Source of the DNA: Pseudomonas matsuisoli
Lineage (GTDB): Bacteria > Pseudomonadota > Gammaproteobacteria > Pseudomonadales > Pseudomonadaceae
NCBI RefSeq assembly: GCF_014647635.1
Contig: NZ_BMPO01000009.1
Coordinates: 124,001-188,000 of the forward strand
Length of the DNA: 64,000 bases
Reading direction: 5' to 3'
Below, in pieces: positions 46,082 to 54,091 of this stretch. The first letter of the stretch is position 1, and every line of letters begins with the position of its first letter. The notes beneath the pieces were generated by a model. The model was not told where the DNA came from, did no database searches, and was given only the letters and a program-made list of their open reading frames with translations. The translations under genes were made by a program, and so were the position numbers.

Positions 46082-46873
46082 CACTCCTCCTCTCGACGCA
46101 TTGCCAAATCGACCGCACAAGCGGGCATACCCTACGTCTGTAAATAGAGGCGGATTGATAGTTCCGCAGAGTCAGGAATGCTGCCGGACACGACACGAGT
46201 GGCAGCCGCCAGCTGGGCCGAGAGAAGCAAGAACGAATGAGACTTTGGGGAGGTACTGCGTTGTCACCCTACCAAACGCGTCAGGTTCGGAAGGATGAGT
46301 ACCATCGCAACGATAAATACAACCAAGCTAGCTTGTCGCCATTTAGGAATATTACGCATCGCTCCACGCCTTTTATTAGTAGTTACTGGCAGGACTCAAT
46401 GAGAAAAAGCAAATGCCACGCCACTTACCGCGCTCACTCGTCGTATGGAGACGTCTCTCGGCCCAATGGATAGGCATCTGTAAAATCGAAAACAATCCAT
46501 ATGCGTGAGTTCAGTGGCTTACGTCCGAACACGCGTTCCCCGCGCACCCGCACTGCCCCTGCCTCCTCGCTCGCCAGCTACGCAGACACCGCCCGGACGT
46601 TGAACACCGTTTGTCTGTCCGTGAAGTACCGAGCCCTGGGCCTAACCGCCCGTCTTGATTTGGGCACCCTCGTTCTTTTCCGCCTGCCCAATAAATGACT
46701 GGCGTTTCGATCCTCACTTAGCGAACACCGAGTGTGCTACGCCTGGGCACGGTGGCTGTAGCGCATCGCTACGGGTGATTTCGAAACGCAAACGTGTGGA
46801 CCTGTCACGTTTTTCGACAACAACGTCGAGCGACACAGGTTCCGACAAGACGATCCGTCCTGGAGACCCGATC
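46082..46873. other. Long gap of lower GC, one tiny gene only
   Basis: Of these 792 bp only the 31-residue membrane ORF on the minus strand (46264-46359) looks like a gene. The region from about 46230 to 46500 is visibly richer in A and T than the flanks. The remaining open frames, for example one at 46501-46698, have no ribosome-binding site or recognisable sequence. It may be decayed or horizontally acquired DNA. Confidence 0.5.
46264..46359 (-). CDS. Tiny single-pass membrane protein (31 residues)
   Basis: This short frame has an ATG preceded by GGAG at 5 nt and encodes a basic start (MRNIPKWRQ), one hydrophobic helix (ASLVVFIVAMVLILP) and a short tail. It sits in an AT-rich gap, upstream of the MscS gene on the same strand. 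It resembles in layout the 43-residue protein at 31975-32106. Function unknown. The clear signals make translation plausible, but so short a frame could occur by chance. Confidence 0.5.
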   Translation of the reverse strand: MRNIPKWRQASLVVFIVAMVLILPNLTRLVG

Positions 46874-47329
46874 ATGCGCACTCGACTTTCTGCACTGACG
46901 TTATGCCTTCTCTTCACACCTGCAGTCTTCGCTGACGCGGGCAACACATTGCAGCAGCAACGGCAACAAAGCGGTGCTGAGATGGAGAGCCAGCGCCAGC
47001 AAGGCGGATCAATCATTAACTCTGATCGCAATGGCACCAACGGCACCATGCCCGGTGGCGCGGGCAACTCCTCACCAGGCGGTACTCCGCTGCCGGGAGA
47101 GCCAACCACTCCACCGCGGCCCACGACCAATGGCACCCCCGGCACGACGACGCCGGGGACATCAGGCAATGGCTCTTCTTCACCAGCGACCCCTGGTACG
47201 GGTGGGAGCACTGGATCGCCCGGTATGGGAACGCCAACCACGCCCGGCGGTGCCGGGCCGTCGGGCCAAGGTGGCGGCGGCATGGGCGGTAGCGGTGGCG
47301 GAGCGGGCGGAATGGGCGGCGGTCAGTAA
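46874..47329 (+). CDS. Exported low-complexity Gly/Pro/Thr-rich protein
   Basis: The 151-residue protein has a Sec signal peptide (MRTRLSALTLCLLFTPAVFADA) followed by a Gln/Arg-rich stretch (about 25-45) and then a long Gly, Thr, Pro and Ser-rich region (PTTPPRPTTNGTPGTTTPG), ending in a Gly/Met run. I start at the ATG at 46874, since 73 codons before it look non-coding and would mask the signal peptide. No family is recognised; it could be a cell-surface or periplasmic spacer protein. A long reverse-strand frame over it is a composition artefact. Confidence 0.65.
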   Translation: MRTRLSALTLCLLFTPAVFADAGNTLQQQRQQSGAEMESQRQQGGSIINSDRNGTNGTMPGGAGNSSPGGTPLPGEPTTPPRPTTNGTPGTTTPGTSGNGSSSPATPGTGGSTGSPGMGTPTTPGGAGPSGQGGGGMGGSGGGAGGMGGGQ

Positions 47330-47439
47330 GCCCGGGTTACCTGCATAAACGCATGAATCCGTTGAAAAAAGGTTTGCCTTCATGAAACTGTTCGAATACA
47401 TTAGCGCGCCTCGACGGACTAGACGGTCTGTCGAGCTTT

Positions 47440-47529
47440 GGTGAGGTGTCCGAGCGGTTGAAGGAGCACGCCTGGAAAGTGTGTATACGGGAAACCGTAT
47501 CGAGGGTTCGAATCCCTCCCTCACCGCCA
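47440..47529 (+). tRNA. serX: tRNA-Ser(GGA)
   Basis: The 90-nt sequence has a 7-bp acceptor stem (GGTGAGG with CCTCACC), anticodon GGA in the loop CTGGAAA, a long variable arm (TATACGGGAAACCGTAT), the TTCGAAT T-loop and an encoded CCA end. It decodes UCC and UCU serine codons. A terminator follows at 47541. Confidence 0.97.
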
Positions 47530-47540
47530 TTGATTGATTG

Positions 47541-47578
47541 AAAAAGCCCCGAAGGCCAACCAGCCTTCGGGGCTTTTT
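47541..47578 (+). terminator. Terminator after tRNA-Ser
   Basis: A long stem (AAAAAGCCCCGAAGG with CCTTCGGGGCTTTTT) lies 11 bp after the tRNA CCA end. Confidence 0.92.
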
Positions 47579-47794
47579 CGTTTCCGTGCCGGTAAAAGCA
47601 GAGCAACGGCGCCAGCTGTTAACGGCGAACCTTCGGCACGGGACCTGTCCATTATCGAGCGCTAACGGATGGCCACATGCACCTTGTCGGGCGGCCTTCG
47701 TTCTACCCGTTTCTTTACGTGTCGAAACGTTCCCAACCGCTTCGCATGGTGGCAGAATCCGGCCAAGACTGTGATCCGTTTCAAGGAAGAAACC

Positions 47795-47992
47795 ATGCTC
47801 GACTTCCCCTACCCTGGCTTTGATCGATTTGGCTTTGAGAGCGCTCTCTTCCCTTTCGAGGTCCTGGCTCATCTCGGTCACATGCGTGCAATGAAGATCG
47901 ACAACGAATTCGCTCTCAGCGCATGCCGCGAAGGCCATGCGCTTTTTCGCTTCTGTCCGTTTGCTAATCACCAGACTTTGCAGACTCGATAA
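47795..47992 (+). CDS. Small hypothetical protein
   Basis: The 65-residue protein starts MLDFPYPGFDRFGFESALFPFEVL, rich in Phe and Pro, with AGGAAG 7 nt before the ATG. It has no membrane helix or known motif. It is followed 86 bp later by three overlapping tiny membrane ORFs on the same strand, and may belong to the same transcript. Confidence 0.5.
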   Translation: MLDFPYPGFDRFGFESALFPFEVLAHLGHMRAMKIDNEFALSACREGHALFRFCPFANHQTLQTR

Positions 47993-48078
47993 CGCCTAGA
48001 CGGTGCTGTCGACGATCCGCGGATCATTGGTGCGCGTGTCAATGACATTCGGTTCGTTAAACCAGAAAGGAATCGCTC

Positions 48079-48180
48079 ATGCCACTTCCATCGGATGAGG
48101 GCCAACTCGTAGGGATGCTGATGCTGCTTTTGCTATGCGCGACATTGAAGCTGTTCTTTCCAGGGGGCAGCCATGAGTGA
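48079..48180 (+). CDS. Tiny membrane protein 1 of an overlapping trio (33 residues)
   Basis: The frame has AAGGAA about 8 nt before the ATG and encodes a polar start (MPLPSDEGQ) and one hydrophobic helix (LVGMLMLLLLCATLKLFF). It overlaps the next tiny ORF by 8 nt. The combination of a good ribosome-binding site, one helix and stepwise overlaps supports real translation. Family unknown. Confidence 0.55.
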   Translation: MPLPSDEGQLVGMLMLLLLCATLKLFFPGGSHE

Positions 48181-48301
48181 GGGTCAGTTGCAGTGTGCGA
48201 TTACCGCTATTGCCTTCGTTCTCCTCATCATGGGCAGCACGCTCGTGCTGCCTGAACCTAATCTTGAACAACTAACGGAAGCCAAAGATGAAAGGCCGTA
48301 A
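48173..48301 (+). CDS. Tiny membrane protein 2 of an overlapping trio (42 residues)
   Basis: It begins with ATG preceded by GGGGGC inside the end of the previous ORF. The protein has a single helix (AITAIAFVLLIMGSTLVL) and an acidic tail (EPNLEQLTEAKDE). It overlaps the third ORF by 14 nt, so the three are probably translated as one coupled unit. Family unknown. Confidence 0.55.
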   Translation: MSEGQLQCAITAIAFVLLIMGSTLVLPEPNLEQLTEAKDERP

Positions 48302-48416
48302 TTCTGGTGGTGCAGGTGAAGCAATTATCGCGATCCTTATCGTGACCGCGATCGTCGTAGCGTTACTGGGATCGTGGCTTTCGACATTGGGCATGCACTC
48401 GAACTATCTAGGCTGA
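48288..48416 (+). CDS. Tiny membrane protein 3 of an overlapping trio (42 residues)
   Basis: It starts MKGRNSGGAGEAIIAILIV and has one long hydrophobic helix (AIIAILIVTAIVVALLGSW) with a short outer tail. Its ATG lies within the end of the second tiny ORF; ACGGAAG stands about 9 nt upstream. Family unknown. The next gene downstream is earP, 115 bp away. Confidence 0.55.
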   Translation: MKGRNSGGAGEAIIAILIVTAIVVALLGSWLSTLGMHSNYLG

Positions 48417-48531
48417 TACCAGCGAGACAATCCGTTGGTGACACGTTCGAGACCTTGATAGTCATCCGCAGGCAGCGCGCTTGTCATTTGTGAGCAACGC
48501 CGTTGTCCGGCGACCACTTGGGAAACGTACC

Positions 48532-49674
48532 GTGGCACGTCAGTGGGATATTTTCTGTAGCGTCGTCGATAACTACGGAGATATCGGCGTCACGTGGCGC
48601 CTGGCTCGTCAACTCGTCGCCGAACACGGGCAGCGGGTACGCCTGTGGGTGGATGACTTGAGTGCGTTCGCCCGCATCTGCCCGCAGGCAGACTCCAGCG
48701 CAACTCGCCAAGAAGTACTGGGCGTACTCGTGTGCGAATGGTCAGCCACCCTCATGATCGATACGCCTATCGACATCCTTGTGGAAGCGTTCGCTTGCCA
48801 GTTGCCGGCGAGTATCGAGTCCGTGTTACGGCAGCAACCTCAAGCGCCCTGCTGGATCAACCTTGAATACCTGAGTGGCGAATCCTGGATCGAAGGCTGC
48901 CATCGCCTGCCCTCGCCGCAGGCCGGCGGGCTGTCCAAGTATTTTTTCTTCCCCGGTTTCACCGAACGCACGGGTGGCCTGCTTCGAGAGGCGGACCTGC
49001 TGCAGCGACGCGATACGTTCCAGGCCGATCGGGAAGCGCAGGATCAATTCCTCTCGCGCCTGGGTGTAACCCGGCAACCAGGTACACGGCTGATCTCTCT
49101 GTTTACCTACGAAAATGCCGCGCTAGCGCCCTGGCTCGATGCACTATGCGACGCCCCGCAGCCAATGCAGCTGCTCGTACCTGAGAGCCGAATACTGCCC
49201 GACCTGGTCCGTTGGGCAGGCGCGCCTTTGGAAATGGGCAAACCGCAGCGCCACCGGCAGATCGAAATTCACATCATCCCGTTCGTGAGCCAGCAGGACT
49301 ACGACCACCTGCTTTGGTGCTGTGACCTGAATATCGTCCGGGGCGAAGACTCGTTCATACGCGCCCAGTGGGCCGGACGGCCAATGCTATGGCATATCTA
49401 CCCGCAGGATGAGGATGCGCACATTGCCAAGCTGGAAGCGTTTCTCGATCACTATCAAAGTGACCTTCCACCGCCAGCCGCAGACGCACTGCGCTCGCTT
49501 TGGCTGGCCTGGAACCGAGCGCAGTTGCCACCTGAGCCATGGAATGCGTCGATGCTGGACGACCCGAGCTGGCTCAGCCATGCCCGCGCTTGGTGCGAGC
49601 ATTTGAATGCACAACACGATCTGGCGACCCAATTGGTTGCGTTCGTTGATACGCATGCTCAACCGCGCCCTTAG
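48532..49674 (+). CDS. earP: EF-P arginine rhamnosyltransferase
   Basis: The 380-residue protein has the EarP (DUF2331) sequence: IFCSVVDNYGDIGVTWRLARQL at the N-terminus and RGEDSFIRAQWAGRPMLWHIYPQ in the C-terminal half. It transfers rhamnose from dTDP-rhamnose to Arg32 of EF-P in the cytosol, with inverted configuration, as a GT-B enzyme. I choose the GTG at 48532, not the TTG 17 codons earlier, because it puts the catalytic Asp residues at 13 and 17 as in characterised Pseudomonas EarP. The target gene efp follows directly. Confidence 0.95.
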   Translation: MARQWDIFCSVVDNYGDIGVTWRLARQLVAEHGQRVRLWVDDLSAFARICPQADSSATRQEVLGVLVCEWSATLMIDTPIDILVEAFACQLPASIESVLRQQPQAPCWINLEYLSGESWIEGCHRLPSPQAGGLSKYFFFPGFTERTGGLLREADLLQRRDTFQADREAQDQFLSRLGVTRQPGTRLISLFTYENAALAPWLDALCDAPQPMQLLVPESRILPDLVRWAGAPLEMGKPQRHRQIEIHIIPFVSQQDYDHLLWCCDLNIVRGEDSFIRAQWAGRPMLWHIYPQDEDAHIAKLEAFLDHYQSDLPPPAADALRSLWLAWNRAQLPPEPWNASMLDDPSWLSHARAWCEHLNAQHDLATQLVAFVDTHAQPRP

Positions 49675-49776
49675 GACCGGACAGCGGACAATCCGCAAGC
49701 GGCTGCTGTGCATTGCGAACAAATTGGCTATAGTACGCGGCCTGTTTTTCCGTCCATTCTGACAACGGATATTCGA

Positions 49777-50343
49777 ATGAAAACCGCACAAGAGTTTCGT
49801 GCCGGCCAAGTGGCCATGATCAACGGCGAGCCCTGGGTCATCCAGAAAGCCGAATTCAACAAGTCCGGCCGCAACGCTGCCGTGGTCAAAATGAAGCTGA
49901 AGAACCTGCTCAACAGCTCGGCGACCGAGACCGTGTACAAGGCCGACGACAAATTCGAGCCTGTGATTCTTGAGCGCAAGGAAGTGACTTACTCCTACTT
50001 CGCCGACCCGATGTACGTCTTCATGGACACCGAGTACAACCAGTACGAAGTCGAAAAAGATGACCTGGGCGACGCACTGAACTACATCGAAGACGGCATG
50101 CAGGATGTCTGCGAAGCGGTTTTCTATAACGATCGCGTCATTTCCATCGAACTGCCGACCACTATCGTTCGCAAGATCGTCTACACCGAGCCTTCGGCGC
50201 GCGGCGACACCAGCGGCAAGGTCATGAAGACCGCTCGCTTGGCTAACGGTACCGAAGTCAAGGTTGCCGACTTCTGCGAAATCGATGACCACATCGAAAT
50301 CGATACCCGCACCGGCGAGTACAAGTCACGCGCCAAGGTCTGA
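49777..50343 (+). CDS. efp: Translation elongation factor P
   Basis: The 188-residue protein has the three EF-P beta-barrel domains (KOW-like N-domain 1-65, then two OB domains). The modification loop KSGRNAAVV has Arg at position 32, the rhamnosylation site, instead of the Lys used in E. coli, so it pairs with the EarP gene just upstream. EF-P relieves ribosome stalling at polyproline runs. I use the ATG at 49777; a possible -10 element TATAGT lies at 49729-49734. A terminator follows. Confidence 0.98.
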   Translation: MKTAQEFRAGQVAMINGEPWVIQKAEFNKSGRNAAVVKMKLKNLLNSSATETVYKADDKFEPVILERKEVTYSYFADPMYVFMDTEYNQYEVEKDDLGDALNYIEDGMQDVCEAVFYNDRVISIELPTTIVRKIVYTEPSARGDTSGKVMKTARLANGTEVKVADFCEIDDHIEIDTRTGEYKSRAKV

Positions 50344-50369
50344 TGACCTTTTCTTTAGCGTGAACGCGA

Positions 50370-50397
50370 AGCCCGTGTCTTGGACACGGGCTTTTTC
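50370..50397 (+). terminator. Rho-independent terminator after efp
   Basis: A 9-bp stem (GCCCGTGTC with GACACGGGC) with a 3-nt loop followed by TTTTT, 27 bp after the efp stop codon. Confidence 0.92.
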
Positions 50398-50494
50398 GTT
50401 TGACCGAACGCTACAAATCGTCCGAAGTACGCCGGCGAAAGCTTGCTGGATCGTGCTGCTAACATCCGTCGTTTGAATTACCGAGCATCCCACT

Positions 50495-51877
50495 GTGTCC
50501 GACTCCGCATCGTTCTCCTCTCTGTCCCTATCGCCAGCCATGCAGGCGAACCTTGCGTCGCTGGGCTATACGCAAATGACGCCAATCCAGGCCGCGGCCC
50601 TGCCCTTGATGTTGGCAGGCCGGGACGTGCTAGCGCAGGCGAAGACCGGTAGCGGCAAAACGGCAGCCTTTGGGATTGCGTTATTGCATCAGGTCAATGC
50701 GCGTTATTTCGGCTGTCAGGGGTTGGTGCTCTGCCCCACTCGCGAGCTTGCCGATCAGGTCGCCAAGGAAATGCGCCGCCTGGCCCGCGCTGCCGACAAT
50801 ATCAAGGTGCTTACATTGTGCGGGGGGGTGCCGTTCGGGCCGCAGGTAGGCTCACTCGAGCACGGGGCGCATGTCATCGTCGGCACGCCGGGTCGGGTCG
50901 GCGAACACCTGCGTAAGGGAACGCTGAAGTTGGACGGTCTGCGGACGCTGGTACTCGATGAAGCCGATCGCATGCTCGACATGGGGTTCTACGACAGCAT
51001 CGCCGAGATCATCGGGCAGACGCCGCCGCGCCGGCAGACCTTGTTGTTCTCGGCTACCTATCCGCAGGGAATCCAGCAACTCGCCGCCACGTTTCTGGAC
51101 AAGCCGGAAGAAGTGCGGGTGCAATCGCTGCATGACGATCGTCAAATCGAACAACGCTTTTATGAAATCTCACCCGACCATCGCTACGATGCCGTCAAAC
51201 GGCTCCTGGCAAGTGTGCGGCCGCAATCGTGCGTTGCGTTCTGCCATACCCGTCAGCAGTGCCAAGAGCTGGTCGACGTGCTTGCTGCCGCCGGAATCGA
51301 AGCGCAGGCGCTGCATGGCGATCTGGAGCAGCGCGAACGTGATCAAACGCTGGCGATGTTCGCCAATCGCAGCCTATCCGTATTGGTCGCCACTGATGTC
51401 GCGGCGCGCGGCCTGGATATCGAGGGACTCGAAGCCGTCATCAACGTCGAGCTGTCGCGCGATCCAGAAGTGCACATCCACCGTATTGGACGCAGTGGTC
51501 GCGCCGGGGAAAAAGGCTTGGCTCTGTCTCTCGTCGCCCCGGCGGAAGCAGCGCGTGCGCAGGCGATAGAAACCCTGCAAAGGAAGCCTCTTCCCTGGTT
51601 CCAGCTCGATGCGCTCCAACCCGGCAAAGGCTCGGCGTTACAGGCGCCGATGCGGACGCTGTGCATTGCCGCCGGCCGCAAGGACAAATTGCGGCCCGGC
51701 GACATACTCGGTGCATTGACGGGTGATGCCGGTATCGAAGGCGACAAGGTCGGCAAGATCGCGATCTTCGATTTCCAAGCGTTCGTCGCCATCGAGCGCA
51801 GTCGCGCGCAGGACGCGCTCAGAAGACTAAACCAAGGAAAGATCAAAGGTCGCTCGCTCAAGGTCCGCCTGATCTGA
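50495..51877 (+). CDS. dbpA: ATP-dependent DEAD-box RNA helicase DbpA
   Basis: The 460-residue protein has the full DEAD-box set: Q motif (LGYTQMTPIQ), Walker A (AKTGSGKT), PTREL, TPGRV, DEAD (LDEADRML), SAT, ATDVAARGLDI and HRIGRSGRAG. A C-terminal RRM-like domain (about 385-460, ALTGDAGIEGDKVGKI) is the DbpA module that binds hairpin 92 of 23S rRNA. It helps late assembly of the large ribosomal subunit. The start is GTG at 50495, since the family N-terminus (SFSSLSLSP) begins just after it. Confidence 0.95.
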   Translation: MSDSASFSSLSLSPAMQANLASLGYTQMTPIQAAALPLMLAGRDVLAQAKTGSGKTAAFGIALLHQVNARYFGCQGLVLCPTRELADQVAKEMRRLARAADNIKVLTLCGGVPFGPQVGSLEHGAHVIVGTPGRVGEHLRKGTLKLDGLRTLVLDEADRMLDMGFYDSIAEIIGQTPPRRQTLLFSATYPQGIQQLAATFLDKPEEVRVQSLHDDRQIEQRFYEISPDHRYDAVKRLLASVRPQSCVAFCHTRQQCQELVDVLAAAGIEAQALHGDLEQRERDQTLAMFANRSLSVLVATDVAARGLDIEGLEAVINVELSRDPEVHIHRIGRSGRAGEKGLALSLVAPAEAARAQAIETLQRKPLPWFQLDALQPGKGSALQAPMRTLCIAAGRKDKLRPGDILGALTGDAGIEGDKVGKIAIFDFQAFVAIERSRAQDALRRLNQGKIKGRSLKVRLI

Positions 51878-51879
51878 AG

Positions 51880-52779
51880 TCAGGGCTCCGAGGCGTTCAA
51901 TGCGGCCGCCATCGCTTCGCCCGCCAGTCGATGGACGTGTGCCGTTGGATGGACGTCATCGTAGAAGTAGTGGCTGTCAGGATCGTCACATACCCCCGTC
52001 GCCTGTACCGACCGCTCGATGCAGGCCTTATCCAAAGTAGTGAATCCATAGTGCATTGGCGACCGCATCAGCGGCGCTGAGAACGCAGCGTGGTCGAAAA
52101 AGGTCGCCTTCACGCCCGCTTCTCGCCAGGCGGGAATGAAGCGGCTCAACCGCGCGTTGACGCTATCGCGGAACTCACCCGCCTGAACGGCGCGGCCGTT
52201 CTTCACAACCATGGGCACCCTTTCTAGATCGCTGGAACCTACGAGCAATACATGCTTCGCACCCGCGTCAATCAGGCGCTGAACGGCATTAATCTGATTG
52301 GCAACCACAGTGGTCACCAGCGTCTGCAGTGCATCCGGCGAAGGCGTTGTGTGCAACCCGAAAAAATCATTGGCAGACGCGAATAACACGTACAGTGCGC
52401 GCGGGTCCGCATGTGTCGCATGCTCGAGGTATTGCTCCACTTGCGCTTGCATTCCGGTATCGCCGTAGGTGTCCAGCATGGGGTTGTTGTTGAAGCGACC
52501 GCTGCGAGCACCGCCCACTGCATGATTTTCCAACGGCACGGCCAATTTTTCGGCCAGCACCTCGACCGCGGTTTTCCCATTGCTCCAGCGCCCCGCCCAA
52601 TACGGCGCGGCGGGCGCTTCGATGGCACCAGGTACGTCGTCTGCGACGAGGCGTTGGCTGAGGGCAAAACTGCGCCCACTGTCGGAATAGCTGTCACCGA
52701 AGGCTTCAATACGGCTATAGGACTGAGCGTGAGCGGATAGGCAGCTGAACAAGACGGCAAACAACAGCGTGAAACGCAT
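51880..52779 (-). CDS. Secreted SGNH/GDSL-type hydrolase
   Basis: The 299-residue protein has a signal peptide (MRFTLLFAVLFSCLSAHAQ), then block I EAFGDSYSDSGRS with the catalytic Ser, a later block III FASANDFFG, and block V YYDDVHPTAHVH-type Asp-x-x-His (DDVHPTAH) at the C-terminus. It resembles esterases/lipases such as the passenger of EstA but has no autotransporter barrel, so it is released or periplasmic. I start at the second ATG, which exposes the signal peptide. It is convergent with dbpA, 2 bp apart. Confidence 0.88.
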   Translation of the reverse strand: MRFTLLFAVLFSCLSAHAQSYSRIEAFGDSYSDSGRSFALSQRLVADDVPGAIEAPAAPYWAGRWSNGKTAVEVLAEKLAVPLENHAVGGARSGRFNNNPMLDTYGDTGMQAQVEQYLEHATHADPRALYVLFASANDFFGLHTTPSPDALQTLVTTVVANQINAVQRLIDAGAKHVLLVGSSDLERVPMVVKNGRAVQAGEFRDSVNARLSRFIPAWREAGVKATFFDHAAFSAPLMRSPMHYGFTTLDKACIERSVQATGVCDDPDSHYFYDDVHPTAHVHRLAGEAMAAALNASEP

Positions 52780-52913
52780 CGCTTGACTCCAAATCGAAGG
52801 GGTTTGCAACACACCGCTCACAGGCGACGCACTAATTGACTCGCGTTCATGATCAAGCGATGCGGAACGTTATCGTGGCGACGACGGCCCATATAAGCAA
52901 ATAGGAGCACGTC

Positions 52914-53588
52914 ATGACTTTTTCGATCATTGCTCGGTGCCCTCGCAGCGGGCAATTCGGCATAGGCGCGGCAACCGCCATGCCAGCCGTCGGCAAACTT
53001 CTCAGCCACGCGGCTGCCGGATATGGCGCAGTGGCCACCCAAGCGCAGATCAACCCATACCTTGGCCTCGATGGACTGCGCCTGCTTTGCGAAGGTCACA
53101 CCGCAGAGGAGGCCCTGGCGCTGCTGCAGGGTACGGATCCCTGCATGACGCTACGCCAGGTGGCACTGATCGACGCCAACGCAAGGACCGCCTGCTGGAC
53201 TGGAGACGACTGCCTACCCTGGGCAGGTTCACGTCAGGGAGAGGGATATAGCGTGCAAGGCAACCGGCTCGCGGGCAAACACGTCATCGATGCGGTAGCG
53301 AATGCATTCTTGGACAGGGCCGAACAGCCGTTGATCGAACGTCTGCTGGAGGCCGTGGCGGCAGGAGATGCCACCGGGGGCGACCGTCACGGAGAGTCGT
53401 CGGCAACGCTTTATGTGGTTGATCAGGAAGCGTATCCGCTCTGGGACATTCGGGTAGATCAACACCTTGATCCAGTGACCGAGTTACGCCGACTGCATGA
53501 TGTATTCGCGCGCGAAGTCGTGCCGGAAATCTTGCGTATGCCCACGCGGGCGAACCCAGCCGGTAAGCATGGAGAGGATCAAGTGTAG
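52914..53588 (+). CDS. DUF1028 family protein (second copy)
   Basis: The 224-residue protein begins MTFSIIARCPRSGQFGIGAATAM and has GAVATQAQINPYLG and LPWAGSRQGEGYSVQGN, the DUF1028 blocks. It is the same length as the copy at 21959 but diverged along its whole length. Thr2 is kept, in line with a possible N-terminal-nucleophile hydrolase fold (family inference). Unlike the first copy it has no transporter or deacylase partner; it is divergent from the GDSL hydrolase with 134 bp between. Confidence 0.85.
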   Translation: MTFSIIARCPRSGQFGIGAATAMPAVGKLLSHAAAGYGAVATQAQINPYLGLDGLRLLCEGHTAEEALALLQGTDPCMTLRQVALIDANARTACWTGDDCLPWAGSRQGEGYSVQGNRLAGKHVIDAVANAFLDRAEQPLIERLLEAVAAGDATGGDRHGESSATLYVVDQEAYPLWDIRVDQHLDPVTELRRLHDVFAREVVPEILRMPTRANPAGKHGEDQV

Positions 53589-53817
53589 CCCCACCGGGAA
53601 CAGCAGCAACGCGGTGAATGCATTGGCATGGGGCATGGTTCGCGCTAGCGGCTGAGCGCCCCCCTGGACGAACACAGGGCATACGCGCCAAGCGCGTCAA
53701 ATAGCGCCATTTCAAGGCATGCCGCGAAATTGCTGCCGTACGCCTACTGGCCAATCATCTTGCGAGCGTCAATTTCAATTCAGGGCGAAACGAACGAGTC
53801 CGAGCTCGAAGAAGATT

Positions 53818-54015
53818 ATGGCAGCGTTATTTTCCTGGTTTTCCGACTACCCTGCGGGCGCCGTAATCGCGCTCATCAGTCTGGCCAATCTTGGCGTACT
53901 TCTCGCCGCGTACCGGACCGTCAAACGATTGGAGCTCAAACGCACTCGCAGAAATGCGCAGCAGACCTACCCGCCCGCTGGCGCCGAGGCCGCCTTTCTT
54001 CATCACCATCGCTAG
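53818..54015 (+). CDS. Small inner-membrane hypothetical protein
   Basis: The 65-residue protein begins MAALFSWFSDYP and has one hydrophobic helix (AGAVIALISLANLGVLLAA) followed by a basic region (RTVKRLELKRTRRN). GAAGA stands before the ATG. I use the ATG at 53818, since the longer frame upstream has no start signal. The function is unknown. A bidirectional terminator follows. Confidence 0.6.
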   Translation: MAALFSWFSDYPAGAVIALISLANLGVLLAAYRTVKRLELKRTRRNAQQTYPPAGAEAAFLHHHR

Positions 54016-54020
54016 ACATA

Positions 54021-54055
54021 AAAAAGCCGGAAGCGTCTGTCTCCCGGCTTTTTTC
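54021..54055. terminator. Bidirectional terminator
   Basis: AAAAAGCCGG and CCGGCTTTTTT form a stem between the small membrane gene (plus) and the YeeE/YedE gene (minus), with A and T runs on both sides. Confidence 0.85.
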
Positions 54056-54091
54056 ATCTGCCTGCAAATAGAGAAGCAGGCCGGGATGGCC

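Noticed and set aside
46714-47283. Long minus-strand frame opposite the Gly/Pro/Thr-rich protein
   Set aside because: It is Pro/Gly/Val-rich low-complexity sequence produced by the repetitive codons of the plus-strand gene, with no ribosome-binding site or known domain.
47440-48416. Integrative element at the 3' end of tRNA-Ser
   Set aside because: No integrase gene and no repeat of the tRNA 3' end were found in the following sequence; a terminator follows the tRNA directly.
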